A DNA stretch of 64,000 nt from Microbacterium sp. AK031 (GCF_024807145.1 NZ_JANUCA010000001.1:496001-560000), one strand, 5' to 3'. Shown: positions 17,026-26,566, counted from the stretch's first letter. Notes: generated by a model not told the origin, from the sequence alone. Numbers and translations are program-made.

Positions 17026-19062
17026 GTGGAGAATTTCTCCGAGACCCAGAACCACCAGGCATCGACCGCTGTTGAGGCGCCCGCTGCCGTAGCAGACGCT
17101 GCGCCCGCAGCTTCTGAGACCGCCGTGGCCGAGAAGGCACCGCCGCGCAAGCGTGCGCCTCGCCGGGCGAACACCGCGACCGCGGCCGCCAAGGCCGAGC
17201 AGGCAGAGGCCGCTTCGGCGGCTGAAACCGCGCCGGCCGAAGCTGCCCCTGCCGCAGAGGCGCCTGCCGAGCCCGTCGCGCCAAAGGCGAAGGCCCCCCG
17301 CCGCAGCCGTGCGAAGAAGGCAGACGCTGACGCCGCACCCCCATCAGACGCACCCGCCGACGCCGAACAGACCGCGTCCGCGGAGGCCAAGACCGAGCAG
17401 GCAGAGGCCGCTCCGACCGACAGTGCACCGGCGAAGGCTGCGCCGAAGACCACTGGTCGCGGACGCCGCGGTGCCAAGAAGACTGAACCCGCGGCAGAAG
17501 CCGCGGCTGCAGCAGCAGATGCATCGTCCGACAGCTCCGCCACGGACAAGCCCGCCGATGGCGCTCAGGACGAGAAGCCGGCCAGCAAGGATTCCGACGC
17601 CACCCAGTCCGACAGCAAGCAGTCGCAGAACAGGCAGCCGGCCGCGAAGGCCGACTCCGGCGACAGCAACGGCGCTGAATCCAGCGAGGGTGAAGAGGGC
17701 ACCGGCCGTGGACGGGGCCGCAACCGCAGTCGCAACCGTGGTCGTAACGGTGGTCAGGACGCACCGCAGCAGCAGCAGAACGGCCCCTCCTCCGACGACG
17801 AGAACGGCAACGGTCGTGGACGTCAGCGCAACAAGCGTCGCAGTGGCACGACCTCCGACGAGTTCGAGACCGAGATCGGCGAGGACGACGTCCTCATCCC
17901 GATCGCCGGCATCCTCGATGTGCTCGACAACTACGCCTTCGTGCGCACCACCGGCTACCTCGCCGGCTCCAGCGACGTGTACGTCTCGCTCGGCCAGGTG
18001 AAGAAGTACAACCTGCGCAAGGGCGACGCGATCGTCGGTGCCATCAAGCAGCCTCGCGAGAACGAGCAGCAGGGCCGTCAGAAGTACAACGCCCTGGTGA
18101 AGGTCGATTCGGTGAACGGCCTCTCGGTCGAGGACGCCGCCACGCGCGTCGAGTTCGGCAAGCTCACACCGCTCTACCCGCAGGAGCGTCTGCGCCTGGA
18201 GACGGCGCCCGAGAAGCTGACGCAGCGCATCATCGACCTGGTCGCGCCGATCGGCAAGGGCCAACGCGGCCTCATCGTCGCGCCGCCGAAGGCCGGCAAG
18301 ACGATCGTGCTGCAGCAGATCGCCAACGCCATCGCTCAGAACAACCCCGAGGTCCACCTCATGGTCGTGCTGGTCGACGAGCGCCCCGAAGAGGTCACCG
18401 ACATGGAGCGCACGGTGAAGGGCGAGGTCATCGCCTCGACCTTCGACCGCCCGGCCGAAGACCACACCACGGTCGCAGAACTCGCCATCGAGCGCGCGAA
18501 GCGCCTGGTCGAGTTGGGACGCGACGTCGTCGTGCTGCTCGACTCGATCACGCGCCTCGGCCGCGCCTACAACATCTCCGCCCCGGCATCCGGTCGAGTC
18601 CTCACCGGAGGCGTCGACGCTTCGGCGCTCTACCCGCCGAAGCGCTTCTTCGGAGCCGCGCGCAACATCGAGAACGGCGGATCGCTCACGATCCTCGCCA
18701 CGGCTCTCGTCGAGACCGGATCCAAGATGGACGAGGTCATCTTCGAGGAGTTCAAGGGCACCGGCAACAGCGAGCTGCGCCTGTCGCGTCAGCTGGCGGA
18801 CAAGCGGATCTTCCCGGCCGTCGACGTCAACGCGTCGAGCACCCGTCGCGAGGAGATGCTCCTTTCTGCAGACGAGGTCAAGATCACCTGGAAGCTGCGT
18901 CGCGCCCTTGCGGGTCTCGACCAGCAGCAGGCTCTCGAGGTCGTCCTCGGCAAGTTGAAGGAGACGAACTCCAACGTCGAGTTCCTCGTGCAGATGCAGA
19001 AGTCGATGCCTGCACCCGTCGCAGGCGGCTCGAGCCACAGCCACGAGAACAACATCCGCTGA
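17026..19062 (+). CDS. rho: Transcription termination factor Rho, long N-terminal extension
   Basis: A 678-residue hexameric RNA helicase. The first ~285 residues are a low-complexity region: Ala/Glu/Lys/Pro-rich repeats, then an Arg-Gly-Asn tract ([16 protein letters not shown]) and a poly-Gln run. The RNA-binding cold-shock-like domain begins at [20 protein letters not shown]. The ATPase follows, with Walker A PPKAGKT near residue 420. GTG 17026 is chosen because GGGAG lies about eight bases upstream. An in-frame ATG at 16957 has no ribosome site. The long basic extension is typical of high-GC actinobacterial Rho and adds RNA-binding capacity. Confidence 0.95.
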   Translation: MENFSETQNHQASTAVEAPAAVADAAPAASETAVAEKAPPRKRAPRRANTATAAAKAEQAEAASAAETAPAEAAPAAEAPAEPVAPKAKAPRRSRAKKADADAAPPSDAPADAEQTASAEAKTEQAEAAPTDSAPAKAAPKTTGRGRRGAKKTEPAAEAAAAAADASSDSSATDKPADGAQDEKPASKDSDATQSDSKQSQNRQPAAKADSGDSNGAESSEGEEGTGRGRGRNRSRNRGRNGGQDAPQQQQNGPSSDDENGNGRGRQRNKRRSGTTSDEFETEIGEDDVLIPIAGILDVLDNYAFVRTTGYLAGSSDVYVSLGQVKKYNLRKGDAIVGAIKQPRENEQQGRQKYNALVKVDSVNGLSVEDAATRVEFGKLTPLYPQERLRLETAPEKLTQRIIDLVAPIGKGQRGLIVAPPKAGKTIVLQQIANAIAQNNPEVHLMVVLVDERPEEVTDMERTVKGEVIASTFDRPAEDHTTVAELAIERAKRLVELGRDVVVLLDSITRLGRAYNISAPASGRVLTGGVDASALYPPKRFFGAARNIENGGSLTILATALVETGSKMDEVIFEEFKGTGNSELRLSRQLADKRIFPAVDVNASSTRREEMLLSADEVKITWKLRRALAGLDQQQALEVVLGKLKETNSNVEFLVQMQKSMPAPVAGGSSHSHENNIR

Positions 19063-19088
19063 TCCGACGCTGATCGGAGCATAGGCGC

Positions 19089-20168
19089 GTGTTCGAATCC
19101 GTCCAGGCCCTCATCGACGAACACCGCCGGGTGCAGGAGGAACTCTCCGACCCGGCGGTGCACGCCGATGCGGCTCGCGCGAAGCGGGTCAACCGTCGCT
19201 ACGCCGAGCTCAGCCGCATCGTCTCCGCGTACGACGCGTGGGTCGAGGCGACCGATGACCTCGAGGCCGCACGCGAGCTGGCCAAGGAGGACGACGCGTT
19301 CGCCGAGGAGGTGCCGAGCCTGGAAGCAGGCCTGGCGCAGGCTCAGGAGAGGCTGCGCCGACTCCTGATCCCGCGCGATCCTGACGATGCGCGCGACGTG
19401 ATCATGGAGATCAAGGCGGGGGAGGGTGGCGCCGAATCGGCGCTGTTCGCCGCCGATCTGCTTCGTATGTACATGCAGTACGCCGCGCACAAGGGCTGGA
19501 AGACCGAGCTTCTGGATCGCAATGAATCCGACCTGGGCGGTTACAAGGACGTCCAGATCGCGATAAAGGGCTCATCTTCCGACCCCGCGCAGGGCGTGTG
19601 GGCGCACCTCAAGTACGAGGGTGGCGTGCATCGTGTGCAACGGGTGCCGGCGACAGAGTCGCAGGGACGCATCCACACCTCGACCACCGGTGTGCTGGTG
19701 TTCCCGGAAGTCGACGAGCCGGACGAGGTCGAGATCAGCCAGAACGATCTCAAGATCGATGTGTACCGCTCATCCGGCCCTGGTGGGCAGTCGGTCAACA
19801 CGACGGACTCGGCCGTGCGCATCACCCACCTTCCGACCGGCATCGTCGTGTCGATGCAGAACGAGAAGTCGCAACTTCAGAACCGTGAGGCCGGCATGCG
19901 CGTGCTGCGCGCACGCATCCTCGCCAGGCGACAGGAGGAGCTGGATGCTGCGGCATCCGATGCCCGCAAGTCGCAGATCCGCGGCATGGACCGCTCAGAG
20001 CGCATCCGCACGTACAACTTCCCCGAGAACCGCATCGCAGATCACCGCACCGGGTTCAAGGCCTACAACCTCGATCAGGTGATGGACGGCGCGCTCGATC
20101 CGATCATCGACAGCGCGATCGCAGCAGACGAAGAGGCTCGCCTCGCCGCCGTCGGTCAGGACTCCTGA
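19089..20168 (+). CDS. prfA: Peptide chain release factor 1
   Basis: A 359-residue factor that recognises UAA and UAG and triggers peptide release. The GGQ loop ([17 protein letters not shown]) is at about residue 232. The codon-recognition region [14 protein letters not shown] carries the PxT-type tripeptide as PAT. The start is GTG, 26 bases after rho, and the two are probably co-transcribed. In related genomes prmC usually follows directly; here 3.1 kb of other genes intervene. The stop lies 14 bases before a 64-bp palindrome that may terminate the rho-prfA transcript. Confidence 0.96.
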   Translation: MFESVQALIDEHRRVQEELSDPAVHADAARAKRVNRRYAELSRIVSAYDAWVEATDDLEAARELAKEDDAFAEEVPSLEAGLAQAQERLRRLLIPRDPDDARDVIMEIKAGEGGAESALFAADLLRMYMQYAAHKGWKTELLDRNESDLGGYKDVQIAIKGSSSDPAQGVWAHLKYEGGVHRVQRVPATESQGRIHTSTTGVLVFPEVDEPDEVEISQNDLKIDVYRSSGPGGQSVNTTDSAVRITHLPTGIVVSMQNEKSQLQNREAGMRVLRARILARRQEELDAAASDARKSQIRGMDRSERIRTYNFPENRIADHRTGFKAYNLDQVMDGALDPIIDSAIAADEEARLAAVGQDS

Positions 20169-20182
20169 TCGCACCCTCAAGC

Positions 20183-20246
20183 CCGTCTATGTGGCACAAG
20201 CCTCCGCATTTTCCCGCTGAAGCGCAGGTTTGCGCCACATAGACGG
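20183..20246. repeat. 64-bp palindromic element, left copy
   Basis: An imperfect palindrome with perfect 13-bp outer arms (CCGTCTATGTGGC at 20183-20195 and its complement at 20234-20246). Further inner pairing gives about 27 bp of stem with a few mismatches. It shares 54 of 64 positions with the copy at 21273-21336, in the same orientation. The two copies bracket the nuclease-like gene. As RNA it would also act as a terminator after prfA. Confidence 0.9.
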
Positions 20247-20297
20247 AGGCTGTGGAGAACTGGAGCCGGCGTCGTGCGGGTCGGGCAGGGTGAGGGG

Positions 20298-21290
20298 ATG
20301 CCGTGGCCAACTCCACCACTTCCAGAAAGCCTTCCCGAGTCGTTCTCAATCGCCGACGCGCGAATGCGTGGGGTGTCTGAACGAAGGCTGCGCGGTATCG
20401 ATCTGGAGGCGCCGTTTCGCGGAGCGCGCATCGTGGTAGCAGCGGACGCGCCTGGCGATGCCGACCTGTGGGAGCAACGTCGCAATGCACACCTCCGACT
20501 GATGACCGCCTACCTCCCGGTTCTCGCACCGAACGCGTTCTTCTGCGGTCCGAGTGCGGCAGTGGCATGGCACATCCCGCTGCCGTCGTATGCGTGGCCG
20601 GACACGCACGTGCACGTGGGGACTCACCGGCCCGAGCGTGCACCGCGCCGACCGGACGTCCAAGGCCACAAGTTCACGCGCGGTTTCATCCACCTGGGCG
20701 AGTGCGCAGGCTTCCCCGTGACGGATGCTGCCAGCACATGGGCGACGCTCGGCAATCGTCTGGGGCTCTACGATCTGATCGCGGCAACCGACGCGGTGCT
20801 CAGGGTGCCGCGCCATCCGGGCGGCTTCAGACCGGTGACCGACGGTCCGATGGCCACTCGTGAAGAGCTCTTCGCGCTGAGTGAGAGAAAGGGTCGACCG
20901 GGTGCACCGAAGCTGCGTGATGCGTTGCAACTGGCGCGCATCGGCGCATCGTCACCGCCTGAGACCCGAATTCGCTTGCTGATTCGTGACGCGGGACTAC
21001 CGGAACCCGTTCTCGACTTCGACGTCTACGACGAGTTCGGTAGGTTTCTCGGTTGCAGCGAGCTTGCGTACCCCGATCTGAAGATCGCAATCGAGTATGA
21101 GAGTGACGGACACTTGGTCCGAAAGCAGCTGCAGCGGGACATCGACAAGTACCAGTCGTACGCGGAAGCGGGGTGGACGGTCGTGCGCCTCACCCTGGTG
21201 CACGTCTTCCGAGCTCCGTCCGAGGCGGTTCGCAGGATCCGACAAGCGCGTGCCGCGGCTTCCGATCCCCGCCCGTCTATGCGGCGCTAA
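20298..21290 (+). CDS. AbiEi-like N-terminus with DUF559/Vsr-like nuclease domain
   Basis: A ~330-residue protein. Residues about 13-45 (FSIADARMRGVSERRLRG, then GARIVVA) resemble the short winged-helix start of AbiEi-type proteins. The C-terminal ~90 residues look like a DUF559/very-short-patch-repair endonuclease fold: ETRIRLLIRDAG, VLDFDVYDEFGRFLG, then DLKIAIEYESDGH, a downstream Arg-Asp pair, and AGWTVVRLT. The Glu and Asp residues fit a PD-(D/E)XK centre. ATG 20298 is chosen because GGTGAGGGG immediately precedes it; GTG 20274 is an alternative. The last six codons and the TAA lie inside the right palindrome. No toxin partner is adjacent. Activity is inferred, not known. Confidence 0.75.
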   Translation: MPWPTPPLPESLPESFSIADARMRGVSERRLRGIDLEAPFRGARIVVAADAPGDADLWEQRRNAHLRLMTAYLPVLAPNAFFCGPSAAVAWHIPLPSYAWPDTHVHVGTHRPERAPRRPDVQGHKFTRGFIHLGECAGFPVTDAASTWATLGNRLGLYDLIAATDAVLRVPRHPGGFRPVTDGPMATREELFALSERKGRPGAPKLRDALQLARIGASSPPETRIRLLIRDAGLPEPVLDFDVYDEFGRFLGCSELAYPDLKIAIEYESDGHLVRKQLQRDIDKYQSYAEAGWTVVRLTLVHVFRAPSEAVRRIRQARAAASDPRPSMRR

Positions 21291-21336
21291 CCTCCGCATT
21301 TCCTCGATGAAGCGGAGGTTCGTGCCACATAGACGG
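21273..21336. repeat. 64-bp palindromic element, right copy
   Basis: A second copy of the palindrome. Arms are at 21273-21285 and 21324-21336 (one mismatch), and an inner AACCTCCGC/GCGGAGGTT pair is at 21289-21297 and 21312-21320. It contains the stop codon of the nuclease-like gene (21288-21290) and abuts the truncated membrane-protein remnant that begins about three bases later. Confidence 0.9.
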
Positions 21337-21338
21337 GG

Positions 21339-21672
21339 TTGGTGAAGCCGGGTTTCCAGATCCAGTGGGACAAGTGGTGGGGCTTCGTCGTCTGCATCGT
21401 AATCTTCGCGATTCTGCAGAGCATCCTGAGTCCTCTGATCGCCAAGCTCGCCGACCGCTACGCACCGGTGCTGATGGGCGGGATCGGCGTCTTCTCGACG
21501 CTCGTGGCGCTCATCGTCGTCGTGCTGCTGCCGGATCGGCGGCCTGCGCATCATCGACCTCACCGGCTGGCTGCTCGGCGTGTTGATCGTCTGGTTGACC
21601 TCGGCGCTCGGCACTGTTCTTCTTCCGCTGATCTTCCTGAAGCGCGACGCCGAGGAGCGACGGAAGGCCTGA
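21339..21672 (+). pseudogene. Membrane protein remnant, 5'-truncated and frameshifted
   Basis: Reading from TTG 21339 gives VKPGFQIQWDKWWGF and two or three hydrophobic helices ending at VVVLLP (about 21530). After four extra bases (GATC-like) the protein continues in the next frame as GGLRIIDLTGWLLGVLIV and ends KRDAEERRKA with TGA at 21670-21672. Together these look like the C-terminal part of a multi-helix phage-holin-like membrane protein. The 5' part is missing and is not found upstream. The truncation point coincides with the right palindrome. Confidence 0.7.
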
Positions 21673-21677
21673 CCTGT

Positions 21678-22250
21678 TCAGATCGAATAGTCGGACACGA
21701 CGCGCAGGTCGGAGAAGTCGTCGTGATCGCTTCGCCGCCGCGCCTTGGCGGGGACACCTACGAGGATGCTTTCGCTCGGCGCGTCCTTCGTGACGACAGC
21801 GTTGGCGCCGATGACGGTATTGGTGCCGACCGTGATCGGCCCGAGGATCTTCGCGCCGGCTCCGACCACCACGCCGTTCGAGAGTGTCGGGTGGCGCTTG
21901 CCGGTCGCGTCGCGCGTGCGCCCGCCGAGGGTGACCCCGTGGTACAGCATCACATCGTCGCCGAGTTCCGCGGTCTCGCCGATAACGACGCCCATCCCGT
22001 GATCGATGAAGAAGCGCCTTCCGATCTTCGCCCCTGGGTGGATCTCGATCCCGGTGAGCAATCGCGAGATCTGCGAGCCGGCACGCGCGAGCAGGCGGAT
22101 GTCACGCCGCCAGAGCCGGTGCCACACGCGATGCCACCAGATCGCGTGCAGTCCGGGGTAGAGCAGCACCAGTTCGACTCCGCTGCGCGCAGCGGGGTCG
22201 CGAAGGCGCGCAGCCGCGACATCCTCGCGCATTCGGCCGATCGTGCCCAT
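21678..22250 (-). CDS. cysE: Serine O-acetyltransferase
   Basis: A 190-residue enzyme that makes O-acetylserine from serine and acetyl-CoA for CysK. The left-handed beta-helix hexapeptide region runs from [25 protein letters not shown] to [11 protein letters not shown], with the catalytic His in the DHG segment. This is the short form lacking the long N-terminal helical domain of E. coli CysE, as is usual in Gram-positives. The start [10 protein letters not shown] lies seven bases after the cysK stop, so cysK-cysE is one operon. Confidence 0.95.
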   Translation of the reverse strand: MGTIGRMREDVAAARLRDPAARSGVELVLLYPGLHAIWWHRVWHRLWRRDIRLLARAGSQISRLLTGIEIHPGAKIGRRFFIDHGMGVVIGETAELGDDVMLYHGVTLGGRTRDATGKRHPTLSNGVVVGAGAKILGPITVGTNTVIGANAVVTKDAPSESILVGVPAKARRRSDHDDFSDLRVVSDYSI

Positions 22251-22257
22251 GTGCGCG

Positions 22258-23196
22258 TCAGCTCTCGCGCAGATCCTCGAACAGCGCGGTCGAGATGTAT
22301 CGCTCGCCGGTGTCCGGCATGACCACGACGATCGTCTTGCCTGCGTTCTCAGGCCGCGCGGCGACCTGAAGGGCCGCGGACAGCGCGGCACCCGAAGACA
22401 TTCCGACGAGCAGGCCTTCCTTGGCGGCGAGTTCACGCGCCAGGCGCAGCGACTCGTCGAACTCCACCGCGATGACCTCGTCGAGCACATCACGATCGAG
22501 CACGTCCGGAACGAAGTTCGGACCGATGCCCTGGATCTTGTGCGGGCCGGGGTGTCCCTCACTGAGGACGGGGGAGTCCTTCGGCTCGACGGCGATGACC
22601 TTCACATCGGGCTTCACGGCCTTCAACGCCTGGCCGGTGCCGGTGATGGTACCGCCGGTGCCCACGCCGGCGATGAAGATGTCGATGTCGCCGTCGGTGT
22701 CGCGGAGGATCTCCTGCGCGGTCGTCTCGCGGTGGATCTGGGGGTTCGCGGCGTTCTCGAACTGCTTGATCCAGACGGCACCCGGTGTGTCGGCGACGAT
22801 CTTCTTGGTCTCCTCGATCGCACCGCTCATGCCCTTGGTCGGGTCGGTGAGCACGATCTCGGCGCCGAACGCCTTGAGCAGCACTCGGCGCTCCTTCGAC
22901 ATCGACGCCGGCATCGTCAGGATGACCTTGTAACCGCGTGCTGCACCGACCATCGCGAGGGCGATGCCGGTGTTGCCGCTGGTCGACTCCACGATCGTTC
23001 CGCCCGGCTTCAGCTCACCGGATGCCTCGGCCGCGTTGATCATCGCGATGCCGATGCGATCCTTCACGCTGGATGCAGGGTTGTAGTACTCGAGCTTCGC
23101 CAGGACAGTCGCTCCGACGCCCTCGGTGACGCGGTTCAATCGAACCAGCGGCGTGTTGCCGAAAGCGGTCGTGATGTCGGAATGGATGCCGGACAT
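22258..23196 (-). CDS. cysK: Cysteine synthase A (O-acetylserine sulfhydrylase)
   Basis: A 312-residue PLP enzyme joining O-acetylserine and sulfide to cysteine. The PLP Lys is in SSVKDRIG (about residue 43). The substrate loop [11 protein letters not shown] and the C-terminal [10 protein letters not shown] phosphate loop are present. The start at 23196 has a GAAAGG ribosome site just upstream, unlike the many leaderless neighbours. The open frame continues far upstream of this start across prmC, but that part is antisense noise. Confidence 0.97.
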   Translation of the reverse strand: MSGIHSDITTAFGNTPLVRLNRVTEGVGATVLAKLEYYNPASSVKDRIGIAMINAAEASGELKPGGTIVESTSGNTGIALAMVGAARGYKVILTMPASMSKERRVLLKAFGAEIVLTDPTKGMSGAIEETKKIVADTPGAVWIKQFENAANPQIHRETTAQEILRDTDGDIDIFIAGVGTGGTITGTGQALKAVKPDVKVIAVEPKDSPVLSEGHPGPHKIQGIGPNFVPDVLDRDVLDEVIAVEFDESLRLARELAAKEGLLVGMSSGAALSAALQVAARPENAGKTIVVVMPDTGERYISTALFEDLRES

Positions 23197-23304
23197 GTGC
23201 TGGCCTTTCGTACGCGGAACGTTGCACCGCAAGCCTATTCGAGTCGATGCACCGCCGGGACAATGTGTCGGGGGAGGGCGAGTGCGACACCGTACGCTGA
23301 AGGG

Positions 23305-24165
23305 ATGGCCGAAGTGACCCTTGCAGCAGTCGTCCGCGCCGCAGCAGAGCGTCTTGCCGCAGCCGGAGTGCCCGACCCCCTCGTGGATGCCGAGCTGCTC
23401 GCCGGCCACGTACGGCGGCTGCGCCGAGGCGAGGTGCAGGCCGCCATCGTGCGTGGTGACACGATCGGCGAGCAGGACGTCACAGCGCTCGACGCGCTCG
23501 TGGTCCGTCGCGAGGCGCGCGAGCCGCTGCAGCACCTGACCGGCGTCGCGCCCTTCAGGCACCTCGAACTCGCGGTGGGACCCGGCGTTTTCGTTCCGCG
23601 GCCCGAGACCGAGACCGTCGCTCAGTTCGCGATCGATGCGCTTTCGAATGCCCCGGACCCGGAGCCGATCGGGGTCGACCTCTGCACCGGGAGCGGCGCG
23701 ATCGCGCTGGCGATGGCCACCGAGGTGCCGCACTCCCGCGTCTTCGCGGTCGAACTCTCGCCCGACGCGCATGCGTGGGCCGCCCGCAACACGGCGGATG
23801 CCGAGAACCTCACGCTCGTGCAGGGCGATCTCGCCGATTCGCTGGGAGAACTCGACGGCACGGTGTCCGTCGTGATCTCGAATCCACCGTACGTGCCGGA
23901 CGACGCGATTCCCCGGGATCCGGAAGTCCGACTGTTCGACCCAGCCATGGCGCTGTACGGCGGAGCGGACGGCCTCGACATCGTGCGAGTGCTCAGTCGC
24001 AGAGCCATGGCGCTCCTGCGCCAAGGAGGACTGCTCGTGATCGAGCACGGCGAGCTCCAGGGCGAGGCGATTCGCAGTCTGCTGGCGAGTGACGGATGGC
24101 GGGCACCGAGAACGCATCCTGATCTGACGCATCGAGACAGGGCGACGACCGCACTGCGGCCCTGA
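23305..24165 (+). CDS. prmC: Release factor glutamine N5-methyltransferase PrmC
   Basis: A 286-residue SAM-dependent enzyme that methylates the Gln of the GGQ loop of RF1 and RF2. The SAM site is [15 protein letters not shown] and the catalytic SNPPYVPDD lies at about residues 192-200. The N-terminal helical substrate domain ([19 protein letters not shown]) is intact. TACGCT at 23293-23298 is exactly six bases before the ATG, so it has its own leaderless promoter. That fits its separation from its partner prfA by the inserted block. Confidence 0.95.
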   Translation: MAEVTLAAVVRAAAERLAAAGVPDPLVDAELLAGHVRRLRRGEVQAAIVRGDTIGEQDVTALDALVVRREAREPLQHLTGVAPFRHLELAVGPGVFVPRPETETVAQFAIDALSNAPDPEPIGVDLCTGSGAIALAMATEVPHSRVFAVELSPDAHAWAARNTADAENLTLVQGDLADSLGELDGTVSVVISNPPYVPDDAIPRDPEVRLFDPAMALYGGADGLDIVRVLSRRAMALLRQGGLLVIEHGELQGEAIRSLLASDGWRAPRTHPDLTHRDRATTALRP

Positions 24166-24196
24166 CGACCCGCAGGTCGACACCCGCGCATACACC

Positions 24197-24202
24197 TAGA
24201 AT
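24197..24202 (+). promoter_or_regulatory. -10 box for the Sua5/YrdC gene
   Basis: TAGAAT lies nine bases before the ATG at 24212, with a GTCGAC-like -35 at 24176-24181. The transcript would have at most about three leader bases. Confidence 0.55.
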
Positions 24203-24211
24203 GGTGTGGTC

Positions 24212-24901
24212 ATGTCCTCTGTCTTCGATTGCCGCGATGAGGCACAGCTGCTCGCCGGAATGCGCCATGCTCGTCAGGCGATCGCCCGAGGCGAGCTCAT
24301 CGTCATGCCCACCGACACGGTCTACGGCATCGCCGCCGACGCGTTCACACCCGCTGCGGTGCAGAGACTGCTCGATGCCAAGGGACGCGGCCGCGATCAA
24401 CCGCCACCCGTGCTCGTCGCAGGCCAGGCAGCTCTCGCAGCGCTCGTGGAGGAGATCCCTGAGCCGGTGCAGAAGCTTGTCGACGCGTTCTGGCCCGGCG
24501 GACTGACCATCGTCCTACCTGCCCAGCCGTCGCTCGCATGGGATCTGGGGGACACGCTCGGCACCGTCGCAGTGCGGATGCCGGACCAGCGCGTGGCGCT
24601 CGAACTCCTCGAGGAGACCGGGCCTCTCGCTGTCTCGAGCGCGAACCTCACCGGCGAACCCGCCGCCACCTCAGCGCAGGACGCCGAGCGGATGTTGGGA
24701 GACAGCGTCTCGGTGTATCTCGACGGTGGCATGAGCGAGACGGGCGTGGCATCCACGATCATCGACGCCACGTCGCTCGTGCGTCGCGGCGACGACGCGG
24801 GAGAGCCGCGTATCCGGCTTCTGCGCGAAGGTGCGGTGACGATGGAGCAGCTGCGCGGCGTCGTCGGTGAACTGCTTGACGCGCCGGACGGCGCGGCGTG
24901 A
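24212..24901 (+). CDS. L-threonylcarbamoyladenylate synthase (Sua5/YrdC family)
   Basis: A 229-residue enzyme that makes threonylcarbamoyl-AMP from threonine, bicarbonate and ATP for tRNA t6A37. The YrdC core shows MPTDTVYGIAADAF, a basic phosphate region (DAKGRGRDQPPPVLV), WPGGLTIVLP and the GPLAVSSANLTGEPA segment. There is no separate Sua5 C-terminal domain, so it is closer to YrdC/TsaC in size. ATG 24212 is preferred over GTG 24206. It overlaps the WecA-like gene by GTGA. Confidence 0.93.
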   Translation: MSSVFDCRDEAQLLAGMRHARQAIARGELIVMPTDTVYGIAADAFTPAAVQRLLDAKGRGRDQPPPVLVAGQAALAALVEEIPEPVQKLVDAFWPGGLTIVLPAQPSLAWDLGDTLGTVAVRMPDQRVALELLEETGPLAVSSANLTGEPAATSAQDAERMLGDSVSVYLDGGMSETGVASTIIDATSLVRRGDDAGEPRIRLLREGAVTMEQLRGVVGELLDAPDGAA

Positions 24902-26064
24902 AGCAGTACCTCTTCACGATCATCCTCACGGCGACCGTCACGCTCATGATGTCGTGGGCGGTCTGGCAGCTCAGTCTGCGCTTCAAGCTCTACCCCCGCA
25001 TCCGAGAACGCGACGTGCACACGACGCCGACGCCACGGCTCGGGGGCGTGGCGATATTCCTCGGCATCGCCGCAGCCATCGCCGTCTCTGCGGCCAATCC
25101 CTTCTTCAGCATCATGTGGGTGCCGCCCCAGACCATGTGGGCCGTGCTGGGGGCGGCACTGCTCATCGCGATAATCGGTGTGATCGATGATCTGTGGGAC
25201 ATCGACTGGTTCATCAAACTCGGCGTGCAGTTCCTTGCGGCCGGCATCATCACAGTGTTCGGGGGGTTGCAGATACTCTCACTCCCGCTCGGCGAGATGG
25301 TCATCGTCTCCAGCTGGCTCAGCATCGCCGTGACGATGTTCGCGATCGTCGTCGTGATGAACGCCATTAACTTCATCGATGGGCTCGACGGACTCGTCAC
25401 CGGCGTCTGCCTCATCGCCAACGGCGTGTTCTTCGCATACTCGTACATCCTCACGCGTGACACCGGCACGAGCAGCTACTTCAACCTGGCATCCTTCCTC
25501 GCCGCTGTCGTGATCGGCGCCTGCATCGGCTTCCTGCCGCTGAACTGGAGCCCGGCGAAGCTGTTCATGGGCGATTCCGGAGCTCTGGTGCTGGGCCTTC
25601 TGATGGCGACCTCCGCGATAGCTCTCACTGGCCAGATGTCCTCCAGCGCGTTGGATCCGGAGGAATTCGGTCGCTCGCAGCTGCTCGGAGCGTTCATCCC
25701 GATCCTGCTCCCGCTCGTGGTCGTCATGCTGCCGCTGCTCGACTTCGGCCTGGCCGTGTTCCGCCGCATGCGGGCCGGGAAGTCGCCGTTCTCGCCCGAC
25801 CGGAAGCATCTGCATCACCGGATGCTCGACCTGGGGCATCGGGATCGCGACGCCGTCCTGATCTTCTACGCGTGGACGGCCGTGATCTCTCTCGCCGTCC
25901 TTCTCATGTACATCGGCTCCAGGGAGGACTGGCCGGGCCAGTACCTTCCTGGAGTCGCCTTCGGCGTGGTCGGCGTCGCAGCCTGCCTCGTCGTCACCCT
26001 GCTGCCCACCCCACGCGCTCAGCGAGCGCCCACCGAGCCGACACAGTCTGCGGAGACCCGATGA
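24898..26064 (+). CDS. MraY/WecA-family glycosyl-1-phosphate transferase
   Basis: A 388-residue polytopic membrane enzyme that transfers a sugar-1-phosphate (likely GlcNAc-1-P) to polyprenyl phosphate, starting cell-wall linkage or teichoic-type polymer synthesis. Family motifs are TPTPRLGGVAIFLG, the Asp-rich GVIDDLWDIDW, NFIDGLDGLVTG, LFMGDSGALVLG and the cytoplasmic HLHHRMLDLGH. Length and topology fit WecA/TagO rather than MraY. The GTG start overlaps the Sua5 stop, and the stop overlaps the AtpI-like gene. Confidence 0.92.
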   Translation: MKQYLFTIILTATVTLMMSWAVWQLSLRFKLYPRIRERDVHTTPTPRLGGVAIFLGIAAAIAVSAANPFFSIMWVPPQTMWAVLGAALLIAIIGVIDDLWDIDWFIKLGVQFLAAGIITVFGGLQILSLPLGEMVIVSSWLSIAVTMFAIVVVMNAINFIDGLDGLVTGVCLIANGVFFAYSYILTRDTGTSSYFNLASFLAAVVIGACIGFLPLNWSPAKLFMGDSGALVLGLLMATSAIALTGQMSSSALDPEEFGRSQLLGAFIPILLPLVVVMLPLLDFGLAVFRRMRAGKSPFSPDRKHLHHRMLDLGHRDRDAVLIFYAWTAVISLAVLLMYIGSREDWPGQYLPGVAFGVVGVAACLVVTLLPTPRAQRAPTEPTQSAETR

Positions 26065-26543
26065 GCGATACACCAGAACGTCAGATGCCCGCAATCACCT
26101 CGATGCTGAGGAAGGTGCTGATCTGGACCGGCATCGCCGCTATTGCTCTCGTCGTGCTCGGCGGGGGCATCGGCTACCTCGCAGCGGGCACGGACGGTCT
26201 GTGGAGTGGGCTGGCCGGCGTCGCACTGGCCATCGTGTTCCTCGCGCTGACTCCGCTGAGCGTGCTGATCGCGAACCGCTGGTACGGCAGAGAGATGTTC
26301 GCAACGGTCTTCTTCGGAATCGTGATGGGGAGCTGGCTGCTCAAGCTCGTGGTGTTCGTCGTCGCCATCGTCATCCTTCGCGGACAGGACTGGGTGGTTC
26401 CGCTCGTCATCTTCCTCGCGCTCGTCGCGGGGATCGTGGTGAGTCTGGTCATCGATGCCGTCGTGTTCACGCGGATGCGCATGCCTTACGTGTCGGAGAT
26501 CGCGCTGCCGGAAACCGACCCGGAAGACCGCGAGGATTCGTGA
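26061..26543 (+). CDS. AtpI-like small membrane protein
   Basis: A 160-residue protein with four hydrophobic helices and an acidic C-terminal tail. It occupies the position directly ahead of atpB, where AtpI-type proteins lie. AtpI helps c-ring assembly or Mg2+ supply in other bacteria, but sequence resemblance here is only in size, topology and place. The ATG overlaps the WecA-like stop (ATGA). The atp promoter lies in the 137 bases after it. Confidence 0.65.
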   Translation: MSDTPERQMPAITSMLRKVLIWTGIAAIALVVLGGGIGYLAAGTDGLWSGLAGVALAIVFLALTPLSVLIANRWYGREMFATVFFGIVMGSWLLKLVVFVVAIVILRGQDWVVPLVIFLALVAGIVVSLVIDAVVFTRMRMPYVSEIALPETDPEDREDS

Positions 26544-26560
26544 CGATGGAAAAATATTGA

Positions 26561-26566
26561 TAGTGT
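26561..26566 (+). promoter_or_regulatory. Candidate atp operon promoter
   Basis: TAGTGT sits in a short A/T-rich patch unusual for this sequence (26549-26566), with a weak -35-like TCGTGA 17 bp upstream. It would give a leader of about 110 bases before atpB. Confidence 0.45.

Noticed and set aside
17344-19044. A long open frame of 566 codons antisense to rho
   Set aside because: High-GC codon bias opens the opposite strand. The translation is Val/Leu/Asp/Arg-rich with no recognisable motif, and Rho is unmistakable on the other strand.
20183-21336. A CRISPR array or classical insertion sequence
   Set aside because: Only two repeat copies around one gene, no spacers, no DDE or HUH transposase, and no target-site duplication could be identified.
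23197-24195. Extension of the cysK frame upstream across prmC
   Set aside because: CysK family proteins start at MSGIHSD (23196), which has a GAAAGG ribosome site. The upstream part is antisense to prmC.
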